Shown in pieces: positions 48,279-56,691 of a stretch of DNA of 64,000 nucleotides. The stretch spans positions 5,822,001 through 5,886,000 of the forward strand of contig NZ_LR594675.1 in NCBI RefSeq assembly GCF_901827205.1. The letters are read 5' to 3'. The DNA comes from Variovorax sp. PBS-H4 (GTDB lineage: Bacteria; Pseudomonadota; Gammaproteobacteria; Burkholderiales; Burkholderiaceae_C). The position numbers and the translations under genes were made by a program. A model generated the notes under the pieces. It worked only from the letters and a program-made list of their open reading frames with translations, had not been told where the DNA came from and did not search any database. Positions within the stretch are counted from its first letter, which is position 1. The number at the start of each line of letters is the position of its first letter.

Positions 48279-49238
48279 ATGGACCGCCTGAAGCAACTCG
48301 AATCCTTCGTCGCGATCGCCGCCCGCGGCAGCCTCACGGCCGCCGCCAAGGCCGAGGGCGTGGCGCCCGCCATCATGGGCCGGCGCCTCGATGCGCTGGA
48401 GGAGCGGCTGGGCGTCAAGCTGCTGTTGCGCACCACGCGCCGCATCACGCTCACGCACGAAGGCAGCGCCTTCCTGGAGGACTGCCAGCGGCTGCTGGTC
48501 GAGCTCGCCAATGCCGAGGCCAGCGTGAGCGCCGGCGGTGTCAAGGCCAGCGGCCACCTGCGGGTGACGGCGCCCGCGGGCTTCGGCCGGCGCCATGTGG
48601 CGCCGCTGGTGCCGCGCTTCCACGCGTTGCATCCGGAAGTCACGATTTCGCTCAACCTCAGCGACCGCGTGATCGACGTGGCCGGCGAGAACTTCGATTG
48701 CGCGGTGCGCGTGGGCGACCTGCCCGACTCCTCGCTGGTCAGCCTGCGCCTGGCTGACAACCGCCGCCGCTGCGTCGCCACGCCGGAGTTCATCCGCCGG
48801 CACGGGGCGCCGCGGCACCCGAACGAGCTGTCGCGCTACGCGTGCCTGACCCTCTCCAGCGACGCTTCGCAGACGCGCGGCTGGGCCTTTCGCGTGCCGG
48901 CCGAGGCGGGCGAGCACGAGGTCGTCTACCTGAAGCCGAGCGGTCCGCTGGACTGCTCCGATGGCCAGGTGCTGCACGACTGGTGCCTGGCCGGCCACGG
49001 CATCGCCTGGCGCAGCACCTGGGAGGTCGAGGCCGAGATCGACGCCGGGCTGCTGGTGCCCCTGCTGGACGAGTTCGCCGCGCCGCCCAACGGCATCTAC
49101 GCCGTCTTTCCCGAGCGCAAGCACCTGCCGCTGCGGGTGCGGCTGTGGCTGGACTTTCTGAAGGCGCAATATGCGCGGCCCGAGTTCTGGGGCGGCACAA
49201 TCGCTGCGCCCGCGACTTCAATGGAAAGAACCCGATGA
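48279..49238 (+). CDS. LysR-family transcriptional regulator
   Basis: 319 residues. The N-terminal helix-turn-helix is clear (QLESFVAIAARGSLTAAAKA, then ALEERLGVKLLLRTTRRITL), followed by a two-lobe LysR substrate-binding domain (GHLRVTAPAGFGRRHVAPLV, FDCAVRVGDLPDSSLV). The gene overlaps the DUF2214 gene by 4 nt, so it is co-transcribed with it. The effector and targets are unknown. Confidence 0.95.
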   Translation: MDRLKQLESFVAIAARGSLTAAAKAEGVAPAIMGRRLDALEERLGVKLLLRTTRRITLTHEGSAFLEDCQRLLVELANAEASVSAGGVKASGHLRVTAPAGFGRRHVAPLVPRFHALHPEVTISLNLSDRVIDVAGENFDCAVRVGDLPDSSLVSLRLADNRRRCVATPEFIRRHGAPRHPNELSRYACLTLSSDASQTRGWAFRVPAEAGEHEVVYLKPSGPLDCSDGQVLHDWCLAGHGIAWRSTWEVEAEIDAGLLVPLLDEFAAPPNGIYAVFPERKHLPLRVRLWLDFLKAQYARPEFWGGTIAAPATSMERTR

Positions 49239-49693
49239 CCCTCGAAGCGATCCTTGCGTACGTGCATTTCCTGGCCATCCTCACCATGGTGGTCTTCATC
49301 GCCAGCGAGGCCGCCCTGTGCCGCGTCGAATGGCTGAACGCGGCGGCGGTCGAGCGCATCGCACGGGTCGACATGGTGTACGGGATCGCGGCCATCGCCG
49401 TGCTCCTCAGCGGCGTCGCGCGCACCTGGTGGGGCATGAAGGGCACGGCCTGGTACTGGACCAATCCGCTGCTGCACGTGAAGCTGGGGCTCTTCATCAT
49501 CGTCGGGGTGCTCTCGATCTTCCCGACGCTCACGTATTTCCGCTGGCGCAAGGCAGTACGCGCCAGCGGCACGCTGCCCGATGCGGCCGAGATCAAGAAG
49601 ACGCGCAAGCTGGTGATGATCCAGGCCCACCTGATCGCCCTGATCCCGCTCGTGGCCGTGTTCCTGGCGCGCGGATTCGGCGCGCGAGGGTAG
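49235..49693 (+). CDS. DUF2214 family membrane protein
   Basis: 152 residues with four hydrophobic helices (ILAYVHFLAILTMVVFIASE, VYGIAAIAVLLSGVA, HVKLGLFIIVGVLSIFPTL, MIQAHLIALIPLVAVFL). The pattern, with conserved His residues in the first and third helices and an EIKKTRK loop, fits DUF2214, an inner-membrane family of unknown function. It is translationally coupled to the LysR gene. Confidence 0.88.
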   Translation: MTLEAILAYVHFLAILTMVVFIASEAALCRVEWLNAAAVERIARVDMVYGIAAIAVLLSGVARTWWGMKGTAWYWTNPLLHVKLGLFIIVGVLSIFPTLTYFRWRKAVRASGTLPDAAEIKKTRKLVMIQAHLIALIPLVAVFLARGFGARG

Positions 49694-49709
49694 CGGCAGT
49701 CGCCGACAT

Positions 49710-49732
49710 GAAAAAGCCCCGCCGGACAGGGG
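49710..49732 (-). terminator. Rho-independent terminator of the psiF-like gene
   Basis: On the minus strand GCCCC, an 8-nt loop and GGGGC are followed by five T. It lies 34 nt after the psiF-like stop and also between two convergent genes. Confidence 0.75.
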
Positions 49733-49765
49733 CCCGCGAGGCCTCGGTGGTCGAAGCGACGAAAC

Positions 49766-50128
49766 TCAGGCCGCCGGCTTGGACGAGAGGCATTCCTTCA
49801 TGAAGGCCTTGCGCTCGTCGCCCTTCAGCGTCTTGGCCTTGGCGTCGGCGTTGCAGGTCTTCATTTTGTCCTGCTGCGTCACCGGCTTGGCCGAGAGGCA
49901 AGACTTCATGTAGGCCTTTCGCTCGTCTCCCTTCTTGTCGCCGGCCTCCTTGTTGCAAGTAGTCATCTTGCTTTGCTGGGTGGTGGTGGGGGCATTGGCG
50001 GTAGGCGAGGTCGGAGTGGGGGCCAGCGCCGGAGCGGTCTTGGCGGCCGGAGCGGCCTTGTCCTGCGCGTGCGCGGCTCCGATGGAAAGACAGGCGGCCA
50101 TAACCATCAGGGGGAGAAGCTTCTTCAT
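49766..50128 (-). CDS. PsiF-repeat secreted protein
   Basis: 120 residues with a signal peptide (LLPLMVMAACLSIGAAHAQ) and an Ala/Pro/Thr linker. Two PsiF repeats follow (MTTCNKEAGDKKGDERKAYM, then MKTCNADAKAKTLKGDERKA), each with two Cys that probably form a disulphide. PsiF is phosphate-starvation inducible in E. coli but its role is unknown. GAGGA precedes the ATG by 9 nt. Confidence 0.9.
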   Translation of the reverse strand: MKKLLPLMVMAACLSIGAAHAQDKAAPAAKTAPALAPTPTSPTANAPTTTQQSKMTTCNKEAGDKKGDERKAYMKSCLSAKPVTQQDKMKTCNADAKAKTLKGDERKAFMKECLSSKPAA

Positions 50129-50254
50129 GGTGTGATGTCCTCGGGTGGGTTGTGAAGGCAGCCCCGGCCGGGGGCCGCCCATGCTAACGGGTGCCCCGCA
50201 CCCGCGGATGACGTCGCCGCACAAGTGCGGGTTTGCCCCCGGTAAAATCCCGCG

Positions 50255-51940
50255 ATGCTATTGGTCAAACAGGCGCTGCTCGCGGCACTCGCGAACACGC
50301 TCGAATCCCTTTCCCCCGGCGCCGGCGCCAAGGCGGTCTTCGAATCGCCCAAGGTCGCCGCCCATGGCGACCTCGCCTGCACGGCCGCCATGCAGCTCGC
50401 CAAGCCGCTGGGCCGCAAGCCGCGCGAACTCGCCGAGGACATCAGCACTGCGCTGCGCGCCACGCCGGCGTTCCAGCAATGGGTCGATGCCATCGAGATC
50501 GCCGGCCCGGGCTTCCTCAACATCCGCCTCAAGACGGCTGCCAAGCAGCAAGTGGTGCACGAGGTGCTCGCCGCGCGCGAAGCGTTCGGCCGGGAGCCCG
50601 GCACGGGCGAACGCGTGCTGGTCGAGTTCGTCTCCGCCAATCCCACCGGCCCGCTGCACGTGGGCCACGGCCGCCAGGCGGCGCTGGGCGATGCCATCTG
50701 CAACCTGCTCGCCACGCAAGGCGCCCAGGTGTATCGCGAGTTCTACTACAACGATGCCGGCGTGCAGATCCAGACCCTGGCCACCAGCACCCAGCTGCGC
50801 GCCAAAGGCTTCAAGCCGGGCGATCCGCAATGGCCCGAGCAGGCCTACAACGGCGAGTACATCGCCGACATCGCCGAGGACTTCAAGGCGAGGAAGACGG
50901 TGCGTTCGGACGATCGCGAATACACCGCCAGCGGCGATGTGGAGGACATCGATTCGATCCGCCAGTTCGCGGTGGCCTACCTGCGCCACGAGCAGGACCT
51001 GGACCTCAAGGCCTTTCAGGTGCGCTTCGACAACTACTACCTCGAGTCCAGCCTCTACACCAGCGGCCGGGTCGAGGCCACGGTGAAGAAGCTCGTCGAG
51101 GCCGGCAAGACCTACGAACAGGACGGCGCGCTCTGGCTGAAGTCGACCGACTACGGCGACGACAAGGATCGCGTGATGCGCAAGGGAGACGGCAGCTACA
51201 CCTACTTCGTGCCCGACGTCGCGTATCACATCGCCAAGTGGGAGCGCGGCTTCCACAAGGTGGTGAACATCCAGGGCACCGACCACCACGGCACCATCGC
51301 ACGCGTGCGGGCCGGCCTGCAGGCCGTCGGTACGTTCGACAAGCTGGGCATTCCGCCCGGGTACCCCGACTACGTGCTGCACACCATGGTGCGCGTGATG
51401 CGCGGCGGCGAGGAGGTCAAGATCAGCAAGCGCGCCGGCAGCTACGTCACGCTGCGCGACCTGATCGAGTGGACCAGCACCGACGCCGTGCGCTTCTTCC
51501 TGCTGAGCCGCAAGCCGGACACCGAGTACACCTTCGACATCGATCTGGCGCTGGCGCAGAACAACGACAACCCGGTCTACTACGTGCAGTACGCCCATGC
51601 GCGCATCTGCTCCGTGCTGGCGGCCTGGGGCGGGGACGCGGCGGCACTTGCGCAGGCGGAGCTTTCGCCGCTCGAGAGCCCGGCCGCGCAGTCGCTGCTG
51701 CTGATGCTGGCCAAGTACCCCGACATGCTGGCCGCCGCTGCCGAAGACTTCGCGCCGCACGACGTCACCTTCTACCTGCGCGAGCTGGCCGCGGCCTACC
51801 ACAGCTACTACGATGCCGAGCGCATCCTGGTCGACGAGGAGCCGGTGAAACTGGCCCGCCTGGCGCTGGTCGCCGCCACCGCGCAGGTGCTGCACAATGG
51901 CCTCGCGATTCTCGGCGTGAGCGCGCCGCGCAAGATGTGA
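50255..51940 (+). CDS. argS: Arginyl-tRNA synthetase
   Basis: 561 residues, the normal length. Charges tRNA-Arg in the cytoplasm. The N-terminal additional domain is followed by the HIGH motif (NPTGPLHVGHGRQAALGD, near residue 135). The KMSKS position reads VKISKRAG (about residue 390), a known ArgS variant. The C-terminal DALR anticodon-binding domain ends the protein (YAHARICSVL onward). It begins a short cluster with the SPOR and dsbA genes, 14 nt ahead of the SPOR gene. Confidence 0.98.
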   Translation: MLLVKQALLAALANTLESLSPGAGAKAVFESPKVAAHGDLACTAAMQLAKPLGRKPRELAEDISTALRATPAFQQWVDAIEIAGPGFLNIRLKTAAKQQVVHEVLAAREAFGREPGTGERVLVEFVSANPTGPLHVGHGRQAALGDAICNLLATQGAQVYREFYYNDAGVQIQTLATSTQLRAKGFKPGDPQWPEQAYNGEYIADIAEDFKARKTVRSDDREYTASGDVEDIDSIRQFAVAYLRHEQDLDLKAFQVRFDNYYLESSLYTSGRVEATVKKLVEAGKTYEQDGALWLKSTDYGDDKDRVMRKGDGSYTYFVPDVAYHIAKWERGFHKVVNIQGTDHHGTIARVRAGLQAVGTFDKLGIPPGYPDYVLHTMVRVMRGGEEVKISKRAGSYVTLRDLIEWTSTDAVRFFLLSRKPDTEYTFDIDLALAQNNDNPVYYVQYAHARICSVLAAWGGDAAALAQAELSPLESPAAQSLLLMLAKYPDMLAAAAEDFAPHDVTFYLRELAAAYHSYYDAERILVDEEPVKLARLALVAATAQVLHNGLAILGVSAPRKM

Positions 51941-51954
51941 TTGCTACTCTCACC

Positions 51955-52686
51955 ATGACTCAAAGACGACAACGCGGCAACATCGTCATCGGCCTGATCA
52001 TCGGGCTGGTGCTGGGCCTCGGCGTGGCACTGGGCATCGCGGTCTACGTGACCAAGGTGCCCATTCCCTTCATGACCAAGACCCAGCGCGGCGGCCCCGA
52101 ACAGGACGAGGCCGAGGCGCGCAAGAACCGTGACTGGAACCCCAACGCCCCGCTGGCCGGCAAGGCCGGCGCCGTGCGTGCGCCGGAGCCTCCGGCCACG
52201 CCCGCGGCACCCGCGGCACCGCCGCCTTCTGCCGCTGCCCCCGCTGCGCCGCAGCCTGCCCCCGTCCCCGTGGTGGTGCCGCCCACCGCTCAGCAGCAGC
52301 AGCAGCAACAACAACAGCGCGCTGCGCGGCCGCCGGTGCCGGCCGAATCCAATGCACTGCCACCATCGAGCGACCCCATCGGCGATCTCGCGCGCGCCCG
52401 TTCCGGCGCAGGCGCCACCACGGCCGCCGCCCCGCCCAGCAGCAGCGATCCCTTCATGTACTTCGTGCAGGCCGGCGCCTTCCGCACCCCCGAGGACGCC
52501 GAGACGCAACGCGCCAGGCTCTCGCTGATGGGCGTGGAGGCACGCGTCACCGAGCGCGAGCAGGCCGGCCGCACCGTCTACCGGGTGCGCGCGGGGCCTT
52601 TCAACAAGAAGGAAGATGCCGACCGGCTCAAGGACAGGCTCGACGGCGGCGGCCTCGAATCCGCCCTGGTGCGCGTGCAGCGCTGA
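51955..52686 (+). CDS. SPOR-domain inner-membrane protein
   Basis: 243 residues. One N-terminal membrane anchor (NIVIGLIIGLVLGLGVALGI), a long Ala/Pro-rich periplasmic linker with nine consecutive Gln, and a C-terminal SPOR domain (FVQAGAFRTPEDAETQRARL, VYRVRAGPFNKKEDAD) that binds denuded peptidoglycan at the septum. It resembles FtsN-like/DedD-like division proteins, without evidence for which. It lies between argS and dsbA, as in many Burkholderiales. Confidence 0.93.
   Translation: MTQRRQRGNIVIGLIIGLVLGLGVALGIAVYVTKVPIPFMTKTQRGGPEQDEAEARKNRDWNPNAPLAGKAGAVRAPEPPATPAAPAAPPPSAAAPAAPQPAPVPVVVPPTAQQQQQQQQQRAARPPVPAESNALPPSSDPIGDLARARSGAGATTAAAPPSSSDPFMYFVQAGAFRTPEDAETQRARLSLMGVEARVTEREQAGRTVYRVRAGPFNKKEDADRLKDRLDGGGLESALVRVQR
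52291..52317 (+). repeat. CAG/CAA trinucleotide repeat in the SPOR gene
   Basis: Nine Gln codons in a row (five CAG, three CAA, one CAG) in the disordered linker. The run could change length by replication slippage without shifting the frame. Confidence 0.9.
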
Positions 52687-52771
52687 GCCTTTGTCTTTTC
52701 ACACCTGCGTAGTCCCGGGGAACTCCGGCGCCATCGCGGGCTCTGTCAGCCGCACAGGAGAACCTTTACAC

Positions 52772-53416
52772 ATGAAACGCCGTGACTTTTCGCTGGCCGC
52801 CACCTCGCTGGGGCTGCTTCCTCTGATCTCCCCCGCGCACGGGCAGGCGCTGGCGCCCAAGGCGGGCACCGACTACGCGGTGCTCGACAAGCGCGTGCCG
52901 GTCGATGCACCGGCCGGCAAGGTCGAGGTGATCGAGTTCTTCTGGTACAACTGCCCGCACTGCAACGCGTTCGAGCCCGCGCTCGAGAGCTGGATCAAGA
53001 AGCTGCCGCCGCACGTGGCCTTCAAGCGCGTGCCGGTCGCCTTCCAGGCCAGCTTCCAGCCGCAGCAGAAGCTCTACTACGCGCTCGAGGCGATGGGCAA
53101 AGTCGACGAATACCAGCTCAAGGTGTTCAACGCCATCCACCAGCAACGCCAGAACCTTTCAGGTGAGCAGCAGATCATCGACTGGGCCGCCGCCAACGGC
53201 CTGGACAAGGGCAAGTTCACCGAGCAGTACAAGTCCTTCAGCGTGGCTAGCAAGATCCAGCGCGCCAAGCAGTTGCAGGACGCCTACCAGGTGGCAGGCG
53301 TGCCCTCGATCGGCGTTGCGGGCCGCTGGTATGTGGATGGCGATCTCGCAAAGAGCATGGAGCGCGCCCTGCAGGTCACCGACTACCTGGTCGGCGAAGC
53401 GCGCAAGAGCGCCTGA
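52772..53416 (+). CDS. dsbA: Thiol:disulphide interchange protein DsbA
   Basis: 214 residues. After a signal peptide (SLAATSLGLLPLISPAHGQ) the thioredoxin-like fold has the CPHC active site (Cys61-Cys64, in FFWYNCPHCNAFEP) and the cis-Pro loop GVPSIGVAG. It introduces disulphides into exported proteins, which could include the PsiF-like protein encoded nearby. ACAGGAGAA precedes the ATG. A terminator follows. Confidence 0.95.
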   Translation: MKRRDFSLAATSLGLLPLISPAHGQALAPKAGTDYAVLDKRVPVDAPAGKVEVIEFFWYNCPHCNAFEPALESWIKKLPPHVAFKRVPVAFQASFQPQQKLYYALEAMGKVDEYQLKVFNAIHQQRQNLSGEQQIIDWAAANGLDKGKFTEQYKSFSVASKIQRAKQLQDAYQVAGVPSIGVAGRWYVDGDLAKSMERALQVTDYLVGEARKSA

Positions 53417-53436
53417 GTCGGCTCCGTTCCCGCAGG

Positions 53437-53459
53437 AAGCCCGCCTTGGCGGGCTTTTT
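53437..53459 (+). terminator. Rho-independent terminator after dsbA
   Basis: AAGCCCGCC and GGCGGGCTT form a stem with a tight loop (CTTG), followed by more T. Located 20 nt after the dsbA stop. Confidence 0.85.
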
Positions 53460-53601
53460 CATCGCGGCTGCCCCAATGAAAACGCCCTGCGAGGCCTGCG
53501 GCCAGCTCAGCAAGAGAAGCATGGCGGAGCCGTCATCATCCGGGTGCCCCGAAGTCCGATCCGCGAGGCCGCATACAATTCTCAGCAAGTTTCGTGCCTT
53601 T

Positions 53602-54288
53602 ATGACTTTGTTTGCATTTCCCTCCAGCCCCATCCACCTTTGTCGTGCTTTCGTTTTCGCCTCGATGCTGGCCGGGCTTGTCCCGCTGGCGCAGGCCGAG
53701 AAGGCCGACCGCACCAAGCCAATGAACATCGAGGCCGATGCGATGCGCTATGACGACCTCAAGCAGACCAGCGTCTTCACCGGCAACGTGGTGGTGACCA
53801 AGGGCACGATCATCATCCGCGGAACCCGCATCGACGTGCGGCAGGATCCGGAGGGCTACCAATACGGCGTGGTCACCGCGGCGCCCGGCAAGCTGGCCTA
53901 CTACAAGCAGAAGCGCGACGCCGGCACCGACGAGTGGATCGAGGGCGAGTCGGAGGTGATCGAGTACGACAGCCGCGCCGACAACGTGAAGTTCATCCGC
54001 CGCGCCGTGATGCGCCGGCTTTACGGCGCCACCGTGAACGACGAGAGCAGCGGGCCGCTGATCGTCTACGACCAGAGCAACGACACCTTCACCGTCAACG
54101 GCTCCTCGCTGCCGCCCAACGCCGGCGTCGCGGCGCAGGGCGGGCGCGTCCGGGCCATCCTCACGCCCAAACCGGCGGCCTCCGCCCCCGGTGCCGGCAG
54201 CCGGCCGGCCACGGCGCCTGCCGCCGCACCAGCAAGCGGCAGCGGACTGCGCTCGACCACCACGCTCGGCGGGGAAGAACGCAAGTGA
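53602..54288 (+). CDS. lptA: LPS transport periplasmic protein LptA
   Basis: 228 residues. A signal peptide (FVFASMLAGLVPLAQAEKAD) precedes the OstA/LptA jellyroll (PMNIEADAMRYDDLKQTSVF, TGNVVVTKGTIIIRGTRIDV, YDSRADNVKFI). The C-terminal 40 residues are Ala/Pro-rich and extend the family norm slightly. LptA bridges LptC and LptD to carry lipopolysaccharide across the periplasm. The ATG at 53602 is chosen because it gives a proper signal peptide. The usual upstream lptC is absent here; the gene follows the dsbA terminator by about 140 nt. Confidence 0.95.
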   Translation: MTLFAFPSSPIHLCRAFVFASMLAGLVPLAQAEKADRTKPMNIEADAMRYDDLKQTSVFTGNVVVTKGTIIIRGTRIDVRQDPEGYQYGVVTAAPGKLAYYKQKRDAGTDEWIEGESEVIEYDSRADNVKFIRRAVMRRLYGATVNDESSGPLIVYDQSNDTFTVNGSSLPPNAGVAAQGGRVRAILTPKPAASAPGAGSRPATAPAAAPASGSGLRSTTTLGGEERK

Positions 54289-54302
54289 GGGCAGACCCAG
54301 AG

Positions 54303-55085
54303 ATGGCCGTCCACCGCGCCGGCGACGCAACGGGCAGCCGCCTCGAGGCGCGCGGCCTGCAGAAGACCTACGGCAGCCGCAAGGTGGTCAAGGACGTTTC
54401 GCTGGGCGTCGACAAGGGCGAGGTGGTCGGCCTGCTGGGCCCCAATGGCGCCGGCAAGACCACCTCCTTCTACATGATCGTCGGCCTGGTACGGGCCGAC
54501 GCGGGCGAGATCAGCATCGACGGCGTGCCCATCGCGCACATGCCGATCCACCGCCGCTCCCGCATGGGCCTGAGCTACCTGCCGCAAGAGGCCTCGATCT
54601 TCCGCAAGCTGACGGTCGAGGAGAACGTGCGCGCGGTGCTCGAACTGCAACGCGAGCCGAACGGCGACGGCCGGCCGCTGCCGCTGTCGAAGCAGCGCAT
54701 CGAGGAGCGCCTGAGCGAGCTGCTGCACGACCTGCGCGTGGACCACCTGCGCGATTCCCCCGCGCTGGCGCTTTCGGGCGGCGAGCGCCGCCGCGTCGAG
54801 ATCGCGCGCGCGCTGGCCACGCAGCCACGCTTCATCCTGCTGGACGAGCCCTTTGCAGGCATCGACCCGATCGCGGTCATCGAGATCCAGCGGATCATCA
54901 ACTTCCTCAAGGAGCGCGGCATCGGCGTGCTCATCACCGACCACAACGTGCGCGAGACGCTGGGCATCTGCGACCACGCCTTCATCATCAGCGACGGGCA
55001 TGTGCTGGCACAAGGTACGCCTTCGGAGATCGTCGACAACGCCGAGGTGCGGCGCGTCTACCTCGGCGAGCATTTCCGGATGTAG
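54303..55085 (+). CDS. lptB: LPS export ABC transporter ATP-binding protein LptB
   Basis: 260 residues with Walker A (GPNGAGKTTSF), Q loop, signature LALSGGERRRVEIARAL, Walker B (FILLDEPFAGIDP) and the H loop (ITDHNVRE). Powers LPS extraction with LptF/G/C. The ATG at 54303 lies 14 nt after lptA. An in-frame GTG at 54285, overlapping the lptA stop, could also serve and would add six residues. Operon with lptA and rpoN. Confidence 0.97.
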   Translation: MAVHRAGDATGSRLEARGLQKTYGSRKVVKDVSLGVDKGEVVGLLGPNGAGKTTSFYMIVGLVRADAGEISIDGVPIAHMPIHRRSRMGLSYLPQEASIFRKLTVEENVRAVLELQREPNGDGRPLPLSKQRIEERLSELLHDLRVDHLRDSPALALSGGERRRVEIARALATQPRFILLDEPFAGIDPIAVIEIQRIINFLKERGIGVLITDHNVRETLGICDHAFIISDGHVLAQGTPSEIVDNAEVRRVYLGEHFRM

Positions 55086-55099
55086 GGGCTCGCCATCCA

Positions 55100-56689
55100 A
55101 TGAAGCAAGGGCTCTCGCTGCGTGTCTCGCAGCACCTGGCGCTCACGCCGCAGCTGCAGCAGTCGATCCGCCTGCTGCAGCTGTCCACGCTCGAGCTGAG
55201 CCAGGAGGTCGAGCAGATGCTCGACGAGAACCCTTTCCTGGAGCGAACCGCCGATGAAGCCCCGCGCGAGGAGTTCGGGCTGGAATCCGCCGACACACCG
55301 GTGCGCGAGGATGACCGCCAAGCCGAGGGGGAGAGCGAGTTCATCGCGGGTCCGGCCCCGGCTCCGATCGACAGTGCTCCGACCTCGGCAGCCGACAGCG
55401 AGACCGCCGCCACTGCCGAAAGCGCGGAGGGCGAGCCCGACTGGGAAGGCGACGGCACGGTCGACCTGGTGCCGGACGACAGCGAATGGGGCGGCGACGC
55501 GCCCGCGCGCAACAGCGGCACGGCCGACGGCGAGCGTCCCGATGCGACCGAGCTCGCCAGCAGCCAGGAGTCGCTGCAGTCCTTCCTGCACCGCCAGGCG
55601 CTGGCCTTGCGCCTGGAGGAGAACGACCGCGCCGCGCTGCGCTTCCTGATCGAATCGCTCAACGACGATGGCTACCTCGAGGACTCGCTGCCGTCTTTGG
55701 CCTCGGGCTTGGCCGGCGACGACAACGACCAGTTCGACGAACTGGTGCACCACTTCCAGGTCGCGCTCGGCCTGCTGCAGAGCCTGGAGCCGGTCGGCGT
55801 CGGTGCGCGCAGCCTGGCAGAGTGTCTCGCGCTCCAGCTGCGCGCGCAGCAGGAAGAAGACGACACCGAGGAAGACAGGCAGGTGCGCCGGACGGCGATT
55901 GCGGTCTGCAAGCAGCCGATGGAGCTGCTCGCCAAGCGCGACTTCAAGCGCCTTGCCACGCTCACCCGCAGCAACGAAGAGGAAGTGCGCGCCGCCCTGC
56001 AGCTGATCGCACGGCTGGAGCCGAAGCCGGGGCGCCGCTTCGCCAATGTCGAGCGCAACATCGTCATCCCCGACGTGATCGTCACGCGCATCGGCCACGG
56101 CACCAGCGCCAAGTTCCGCGTCATGCTCAACCCCGAGGTGATGCCGCGGTTGCGCGTGCACGACATCTACGCCGGCGCGCTGAAGGCGCACAAGGGCGAA
56201 GGCAGCCAGGCGCTCTCGCAACGGCTGCAGGAGGCGCGCTGGTTCATCAAGAACATCCAGCAGCGCTTCGACACCATCCTGCGCGTGTCCAACGCGATCG
56301 TCGAGCGGCAGAAGAACTACTTCGTCCACGGCGAGCTCGCCATGCGCCCGCTGGTGCTGCGCGAGATCGCCGACGAGCTGGGCCTGCACGAATCCACCAT
56401 CAGCCGCGTGACGACCGCCAAGTACATGTCCACGCCTTATGGCACGGTCGAGCTCAAGTACTTCTTCGGTTCGGCGCTGGGCACCGAGACCGGCGGAAAT
56501 GCCTCCAGCACCGCGGTGCGCGCGCTGATCAAGCAGTTCGTGAGCGCCGAGGACGTGAAAAAGCCGCTATCGGACAGCCAGGTCTCCGAGATGCTCAAGG
56601 AGCAGGGCATCGAGTGTGCGCGCCGCACCGTGGCCAAGTACCGCGAGGCGCTGCGCATCGCGCCGGCCAACCTGCGCAAGGCCTTGTAG
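55100..56689 (+). CDS. rpoN: RNA polymerase sigma-54 factor
   Basis: 529 residues. The activator-interacting region I is at the start (LRVSQHLALTPQLQQSIRLL), followed by an acidic linker (about 50-150), the core-binding domain, the helix-turn-helix region (LGLHESTISRVTTAKYMSTP) and the C-terminal RpoN box (CARRTVAKYREALRI). Recognises -24/-12 promoters and needs an enhancer-binding activator. The linker is longer than in E. coli. It follows lptB by 14 nt, a common order in proteobacteria. Confidence 0.98.
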   Translation: MKQGLSLRVSQHLALTPQLQQSIRLLQLSTLELSQEVEQMLDENPFLERTADEAPREEFGLESADTPVREDDRQAEGESEFIAGPAPAPIDSAPTSAADSETAATAESAEGEPDWEGDGTVDLVPDDSEWGGDAPARNSGTADGERPDATELASSQESLQSFLHRQALALRLEENDRAALRFLIESLNDDGYLEDSLPSLASGLAGDDNDQFDELVHHFQVALGLLQSLEPVGVGARSLAECLALQLRAQQEEDDTEEDRQVRRTAIAVCKQPMELLAKRDFKRLATLTRSNEEEVRAALQLIARLEPKPGRRFANVERNIVIPDVIVTRIGHGTSAKFRVMLNPEVMPRLRVHDIYAGALKAHKGEGSQALSQRLQEARWFIKNIQQRFDTILRVSNAIVERQKNYFVHGELAMRPLVLREIADELGLHESTISRVTTAKYMSTPYGTVELKYFFGSALGTETGGNASSTAVRALIKQFVSAEDVKKPLSDSQVSEMLKEQGIECARRTVAKYREALRIAPANLRKAL

Positions 56690-56691
56690 CG

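Noticed and set aside
50233..52686. An 817-codon frame that would fuse sequence across argS to the SPOR gene
   Set aside because: The part over argS is in the wrong frame for ArgS and has no domain. Only the segment from the ATG at 51955 is a real protein.
53934..55085. A longer version of lptB starting inside lptA
   Set aside because: The extra N-terminus is out-of-frame lptA sequence (Arg/Gly/His-rich); family length supports 54303 or at most 54285.
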